Shown: positions 60,491 through 64,000 of the stretch, piece after piece | Numbering within the stretch: the stretch's first letter is position 1 | Layout of the letters: the number at the start of each line of letters is the position of its first letter | Origin: an uncultured Caulobacterales bacterium | Lineage (GTDB): Bacteria; Pseudomonadota; Alphaproteobacteria; Caulobacterales; Caulobacteraceae | Length of the DNA: 64,000 bases | Assembly: GCA_903900155.1 (NCBI GenBank) | Contig: CAIUMD010000030.1 | Span: 1-64,000 of the forward strand | Direction of reading: 5' to 3' | Position numbers and translations under genes: made by a program | The notes under the pieces: model-generated | The model's database searches: none | Seen by the model: only the letters and a program-made list of their open reading frames with translations | Told to the model about the DNA's origin: nothing

Positions 60491-61936
60491 ATGGCGGATA
60501 CGGTTCTGCTGATTCACGGCTACGGGTGCGCGGGGGACGTCTGGGACCCCGTCGCCGCCCGTCTGCGCGCCGAGGGCTACCACGTGGCGGCCCCCACCAT
60601 CCGCTCGGCCGTGCGCACGGTCGAAGGTCCTCGCGCGGGCCTGGCCGGCCTGACCCTGGCCGACTATGTCGCCGAGATGAGCGCCCTGGCCCAGACCCTG
60701 GCCAAGGAGAATGGCGGCCGAAAGCCGGTCGTCATCGGCCACTCGATGGGCGGCCTGATCGCCCAGAAGGTCGCCGAGGCCGGTCACGCGTCGGCGCTGG
60801 CCCTGTTCGCGCCCGCCTCGCCGGCCGACGCGCGCGGCAAGCCCAAACTGACCCCGGTCTTCACCTTCCTGAACATGGCCCTGCAATCCAAGCCCGAGAC
60901 CAAGGCGGGCAAGATGTGGAAGACGGGCTTCAAGTTCGGCGTCATGAACGCCGTGCCGGCCGAGCGTCACGACGGCCTCTACGCCAAGATGGTCTATGAC
61001 AGCGGACAGGTCCTGGCCGACCTGGCCTGGCCGCACAAGGACCCCAACAGGACCGCCCATGTCGACGCCAGCAAGGTCACCGTGCCGGTGCTGGTGATGG
61101 CGGGCGCGCTGGACCGCACCACCCCCGTCGAGGACGTCCGCCTCGTCGGCAAGAAGTACGCCGGCGCCGACTACCGCGAATACCCCCACAACGCCCATTA
61201 TCTCATAGATGAGCCGAACACGATGAGCATCCTCTCCGACCTGATCGCCTGGCTGAGCGGCAAGAAGCAGACGCCGGCGGCCCCCGCCGCCGCGGCTCCG
61301 ACGCCGACCCCCGCACCGAAGCCGGAACCGGCTCCCACGCCGGCGCCCGCCCCGGCGCCCGAGCCCGTGAAGGCGGCCGAACCGGCTCCGGTCGCAGCGG
61401 CCCCTGCTCCGCCTCCGGCGCCCGCCCCGACCCCGGCTCCGGCGCCCGGCCCGGCCCCGGCGGCCAAGGCTCCGGCCAAGCCGAAGGCGCCCGCCAAGCC
61501 GAAGGCGGCTGCTCCGGCCAAGGCTCCGGCGGCGAAGGCTGCTCCGAAAGCTCCCGCCGCCGAGAAGGCCGCGCCGGCCGCCAAGGCCCCGGCCAAGGCG
61601 AAGGCCGAAGCTGCGCCGGCTCCGAAGGCCGCCGCCAAGCCGGCTGCCAAGGCCGCGCCCGCGCCGAAGGCCGCGGCCAAGCCCGCCGCGAAGCCCGCGC
61701 CAGCCGCCAAGGCTCCGGCGGCGAAGGCTCCGGCCAAGACCGCTGCTCCGAAGGCCGCGGCCGCCCCGAAGGCTGCCGCCAAGCCGAAGGCCGAGGCCAA
61801 GCCGGCCACTGCCGCCAAGGCCCCCGCGGCCAAGGCTCCGGCCGCGCCGAAGGCCGCCGCTGTTCCTAAGGCCCCGGCCGCCAGGAAGCCTGCGACAAAG
61901 GCGCCCGCCAAAACCTCGCCCAAGGCCGCGAAGTAA
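60491..61936 (+). CDS. Alpha/beta hydrolase with a histone H1-like basic tail
   Basis: A 481-residue protein in two parts. Residues 1-258 form an alpha/beta hydrolase: oxyanion loop LIHGYGCAG, nucleophile Ser85 in GHSMGG, acid Asp208 in GALDRTTP and His236 in HNAHYL. Residues 259-481 are low-complexity: first a Pro/Ala segment with few charges (about 260-355), then Lys/Ala/Pro repeats of the AAKAPAAKAPAK type to the end, as in histone H1 C-termini. No signal peptide is seen, so DNA, RNA or polyphosphate binding in the cytoplasm is a reasonable inference. GGGGAGAA precedes the ATG at 60491. Confidence 0.87.
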   Translation: MADTVLLIHGYGCAGDVWDPVAARLRAEGYHVAAPTIRSAVRTVEGPRAGLAGLTLADYVAEMSALAQTLAKENGGRKPVVIGHSMGGLIAQKVAEAGHASALALFAPASPADARGKPKLTPVFTFLNMALQSKPETKAGKMWKTGFKFGVMNAVPAERHDGLYAKMVYDSGQVLADLAWPHKDPNRTAHVDASKVTVPVLVMAGALDRTTPVEDVRLVGKKYAGADYREYPHNAHYLIDEPNTMSILSDLIAWLSGKKQTPAAPAAAAPTPTPAPKPEPAPTPAPAPAPEPVKAAEPAPVAAAPAPPPAPAPTPAPAPGPAPAAKAPAKPKAPAKPKAAAPAKAPAAKAAPKAPAAEKAAPAAKAPAKAKAEAAPAPKAAAKPAAKAAPAPKAAAKPAAKPAPAAKAPAAKAPAKTAAPKAAAAPKAAAKPKAEAKPATAAKAPAAKAPAAPKAAAVPKAPAARKPATKAPAKTSPKAAK

Positions 61937-61947
61937 GTGTAGGCTGA

Positions 61948-61978
61948 CCCCGCCGGCCGCTTCGCCGGCGGGGTTTTT
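61948..61978 (+). terminator. Rho-independent terminator after the tailed hydrolase
   Basis: Perfect 10-base arms CCCCGCCGGC (61948-61957) and GCCGGCGGGG (61964-61973), six-base loop, then TTTTT. It sits only ten bases before the start of the next hydrolase gene, so that gene depends on read-through or a promoter inside the repeat-rich coding region. Confidence 0.9.
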
Positions 61979-61987
61979 AGGGCGTCC

Positions 61988-62737
61988 ATGCGCGCACCCG
62001 TGATCATGGTCCACGGCGCTTTTTGCGGCGGCTGGACCTTCGACTCTTTCCGCCAGCCGTTCGAGGCGGCGGGTCACCGCGTGCTGACGCCCGACCTGAT
62101 CGGTCATGACGGCCACAGCAGCGCCGCGGGCGTGTCGATGACCGACTACGCCCGCCAGATCGCCCGCCTGGCTCAGACCTGCGAGACGCCGCCGATCCTG
62201 ATCGGCCACTCGATGGGCGGCCTGGTCGCCCAGATGGCGGCTTCACGCGCCAAGATCTCCAAGCTGATCCTGCTGGCCCCCTCGGCGCCCTGGGGCGTCT
62301 CCGGCGCCAGCCTTGAGGAGGCCGTGTCGGCCGTCAGCCTCTACACCTTCGGCCCCTACTGGCTGCAGGCCATCGCGCCCGACTACGGCGTCGTGCGCCG
62401 CTACAGCGTCGACAAGCTGGCCCGCCCCGAACGCAAGGCGATCTTCGCCCGCATGACCGCCGAGAGCGGTCGCGCGCTGTGGGAGACGCTGAACTGGTGG
62501 CTGGACCCGTTCATGACCACCTCGGTCTCGACGCCGGGCTGCCCGGTGCTGGCCATCGCCGGCGGCCAGGACGTGATCCATCCGCCGGCCACGGTCCGCC
62601 AGACCGCCGCGCGCCTGGGCGGCGCCGTCGAGGTGTTCCCGCAGATGAGCCACTGGCTGCCAGGGGAACCCGGCTGGGACGATGTCGCGGAGCGGTGTCT
62701 AGCGTTTATCGCGGCTGAGGATAGGGCCGCAGCCTAA
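61988..62737 (+). CDS. Alpha/beta hydrolase
   Basis: A 249-residue alpha/beta hydrolase with oxyanion loop MVHGAFCGGW, nucleophile Ser75 in IGHSMGG, and the later GGQDVIHPP (acid) and MSHWLPGEPGW (His). It shares GHSMGGL with the neighbouring tailed hydrolase but otherwise looks only moderately related; tandem duplication is uncertain. Substrate unknown. No signal peptide. It ends at a family C repeat. Confidence 0.9.
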   Translation: MRAPVIMVHGAFCGGWTFDSFRQPFEAAGHRVLTPDLIGHDGHSSAAGVSMTDYARQIARLAQTCETPPILIGHSMGGLVAQMAASRAKISKLILLAPSAPWGVSGASLEEAVSAVSLYTFGPYWLQAIAPDYGVVRRYSVDKLARPERKAIFARMTAESGRALWETLNWWLDPFMTTSVSTPGCPVLAIAGGQDVIHPPATVRQTAARLGGAVEVFPQMSHWLPGEPGWDDVAERCLAFIAAEDRAAA

Positions 62738-62744
62738 CCCTTAT

Positions 62745-62844
62745 TGTCATCCCGGGCGTAGCGAAGCGAAGACCCGGGACCTCAGAAAGCTCAGAGCTTC
62801 CGGCGGTCCCGGATCGGCGCGCTACGCGCTTGTCCGGGATGACA
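62745..62844. repeat. Palindromic intergenic repeat, family C copy 2
   Basis: TGTCATCCCGGGCG and CCGGGATGACA arms with GAAGACCCGGGACC, GGCGGTCCCGG and GGCGCGCTACGCGC inside, as at 44893-44981. It contains an extra TAGCGAAGC near the left arm. It lies between the convergent hydrolase and sugE genes. Confidence 0.78.
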
Positions 62845-62848
62845 GCTT

Positions 62849-63169
62849 TTATTGCGAGCTGAACACCTTCAGCCCCAGGATGCCGGCCACGATCAGGCCC
62901 AGGCACACCAGCCGCGCGGCGGTCGCCGGCTCCTTGAACAGCACGATGCCGACGATGGCCGTGCCGACCGCGCCCACGCCGGTCCAGACGGCATAGGCCG
63001 TGCCCAGCGGCAGGGTCTTCACGGCCCAGCCCAAGAGGCCCATGGACAGCAGCAGGCTGACGCCCGTGAACACCGTGGGCCCAAGCTTGGTGAAGCCCTC
63101 GGTGTATTTCAGGCCAACGGCCCAACCGATTTCGAACAGACCGGCGATGAAGAGAATGATCCAGGCCAC
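62849..63169 (-). CDS. sugE: SMR-family guanidinium exporter
   Basis: A 106-residue four-span small multidrug resistance protein of the Gdx/SugE type, which exports guanidinium in exchange for protons. Glu13 in FEIGW is the conserved substrate/proton residue, and [12 protein letters not shown] is the SugE-specific stretch; [17 protein letters not shown] marks span 3. The GTG at 63169 is chosen: it has AGAAGGGG six bases upstream and gives [11 protein letters not shown], matching the MSWIIL start of E. coli SugE; a TTG at 63187 would place the Shine-Dalgarno inside the gene. A guanidine-II riboswitch candidate precedes it. Confidence 0.93.
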   Translation of the reverse strand: MAWIILFIAGLFEIGWAVGLKYTEGFTKLGPTVFTGVSLLLSMGLLGWAVKTLPLGTAYAVWTGVGAVGTAIVGIVLFKEPATAARLVCLGLIVAGILGLKVFSSQ

Positions 63170-63189
63170 GACGTGCCCCTTCTTCAAGG

Positions 63190-63240
63190 CGGGGTCGTCC
63201 CCGGATAAAGCAAAAGGCGCGGGGGTCGTCCCCCGCGCCT
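63190..63240 (-). ncRNA. Guanidine-II (mini-ykkC) riboswitch candidate
   Basis: On the minus-strand message two GC hairpins each have an ACGA loop. The first has 11-base arms (AGGCGCGGGGG and CCCCCGCGCCT, 63215-63240). The second has arms CGGGG and CCCCG (63190-63203). They are 11 bases apart and stop just before the sugE Shine-Dalgarno site. Tandem hairpins with ACGR loops upstream of a guanidinium exporter are the defining pattern of the guanidine-II riboswitch. The first hairpin is followed by TTTTGC and may also end upstream transcripts. Confidence 0.82.
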
Positions 63241-63279
63241 TCGCTTAAATAGGTCCGCCGGAAGGGCGGATCAACCGGA

Positions 63280-63990
63280 TTAGCGGCTGGTCGTGCTGTA
63301 CAGGACCTGGGCGCGCTCGAAGTTCTTGCCCACCGAGGTCTCGTCGACCTTCTTCAGGCGCATGAACACCAGGCCGGCGTGGCCACCGGCCCAGGCGTCG
63401 TCCCACGACACGGTGAAGCGACGGAAGTCGCTGCCGACCGTCTGGTCGTTGCGGATCAGGCGCAGCTGCGGGCTGTTTTCCCAGGTGGCGTAGTCGTGCA
63501 GGGCGTTGGCCAGTTCCTGGGCCTGCTCGGGGGTCTGGGCGTAGTCGATGGTGACCGTGCAGACGTTCTTGTTCGAGCCCGGGTTGTCCAGGGTGATGTT
63601 GTAGGGCTTCTCCAGGGCGAAGACCCACTGTTCCTTCTTCTTCTTGAAGCCGTAGTCCTTGACCAGCTGGGCGAAGTCGCCGCCGGCGACCGACGGCTTG
63701 CAGACCTTGTCCAGCACGTCCATCAGGCGGACCGACAGCGGGTCGGTGGTGCGCGGACCCCGGACCGGAGCCGTATAGGTTTCGGCCGGAGCAGCGCCGG
63801 CGGCCGGCGCGGCGACGGGCGGCGCGGCCTGGTCAGCCGGAGCAGCGGCCGGAGCAGCTTGGGCCGGAGCCGGCGCGGCGGCGGGAGCGGCGGCGGGAGC
63901 CGGAGCCATTTCCTGGGCGACGGCGGCGGTCGAAACCGCCCCCCCAAGAACGACAACGGGTGCGATCAGGCTGACGAGCGCAAGGCGCAT
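63280..63990 (-). CDS. Exported protein with Ala/Pro-rich linker
   Basis: A 236-residue protein with signal peptide (MRLALVSLIAPVVVLGGAVSTAAVAQ), an Ala/Pro-rich linker of about 50 residues (27-75), and a mature globular domain of about 150 residues with DPLSVRLMDVLDKVCKPS, KKKEQWVFALEKPYNITLDNP and RRFTVSWDDAWAGGHAGLVFMRLKK. Two cysteines (KVCKPS and KNVCTV) may bridge. I cannot place it in a family. It is upstream of sugE on the same strand, with 89 bases of riboswitch region between. The window ends ten bases before its start. Confidence 0.78.
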   Translation of the reverse strand: MRLALVSLIAPVVVLGGAVSTAAVAQEMAPAPAAAPAAAPAPAQAAPAAAPADQAAPPVAAPAAGAAPAETYTAPVRGPRTTDPLSVRLMDVLDKVCKPSVAGGDFAQLVKDYGFKKKKEQWVFALEKPYNITLDNPGSNKNVCTVTIDYAQTPEQAQELANALHDYATWENSPQLRLIRNDQTVGSDFRRFTVSWDDAWAGGHAGLVFMRLKKVDETSVGKNFERAQVLYSTTSR

Positions 63991-64000
63991 AGGCTGGTTA

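Noticed and set aside
63215..63240. First riboswitch hairpin as a simple terminator
   Set aside because: It has a T-tract, but the ACGA loop is repeated exactly in the second hairpin, and sugE follows; a dual role is possible but a terminator alone does not explain both loops.

Overview
The window is a GC-rich, gene-dense alphaproteobacterial chromosome segment, most likely Caulobacter or a very close relative. The clearest markers are a PAS-GEDEF-EAL protein with the architecture of Caulobacter PdeA, the alphaproteobacterial aa3 oxidase order (coxB-coxA-ctaB-coxF-ctaG-coxC-DUF983-SURF1-thrC-M16), two TonB-dependent receptor genes (one frameshifted), and at least four families of short palindromic intergenic repeats. 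I see no insertion sequence, prophage, CRISPR array, rRNA or tRNA. This is core chromosome with a few small accessory modules.

Layout. 0.3-8.5 kb: methionine aminopeptidase, an FAD-linked oxidase, a VapBC pair with a palindromic operator, Sua5, a cytochrome b561-YceI fusion next to a stand-alone YceI, and an acyl-CoA dehydrogenase. 8.6-13.9 kb: a Tat-exported haloperoxidase-type hydrolase divergent from an OhrR-like regulator with matching operators, a Prx5-type peroxiredoxin, YqgE, PdeA and a RimJ-like acetyltransferase. 13.9-23.3 kb: M16 peptidase, threonine synthase and the whole cytochrome c oxidase assembly cluster, all on the minus strand, including a 49-residue CoxF-like gene. 23.6-27.6 kb: PadR, a HAAS-type membrane protein, a GIN/DUF2807 gene split by an in-frame stop, TldD and a GNAT. 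27.8-36.5 kb: a frameshifted TonB receptor, a POT peptide transporter, DUF427, and a three-gene unit of TonB receptor, small exported protein and MauG-like di-haem protein. 36.5-52.5 kb: glutathione synthesis (gshA), RsmE, PPK2, a DUF4153-like membrane protein, an ABC exporter, UbiA, a desaturase, an ETF-beta-type methyltransferase, two tandem YkgJ-type Cys-cluster proteins and assorted oxidoreductases. 52.7-60.5 kb: proA-nadD-rsfS-rlmH, an EnvC-like LytM factor, ctpA, YibQ-like deacetylase and rppH, a conserved housekeeping run. 60.5-64 kb: an alpha/beta hydrolase with a histone H1-like tail, a second hydrolase, and sugE/gdx preceded by two ACGA-loop hairpins that look like a guanidine-II riboswitch.

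Functional themes are respiration and copper/haem insertion (ctaC/D/E/G/B, SURF1, CoxF), oxidative and envelope stress (OhrR module, peroxiredoxin, PadR-HAAS-GIN, YceI, GshA), cell wall and division (EnvC-like, CtpA, PdeA-controlled c-di-GMP), and outer-membrane uptake (TonB receptors, POT).

The items most worth a second look are the guanidine-II riboswitch with the corrected GTG start of sugE, the TonB/small exported protein/MauG unit with a hairpin at its translation start, the hydrolase with the basic Lys/Ala/Pro tail, the OhrR-haloperoxidase pair, and two genes interrupted by single lesions.
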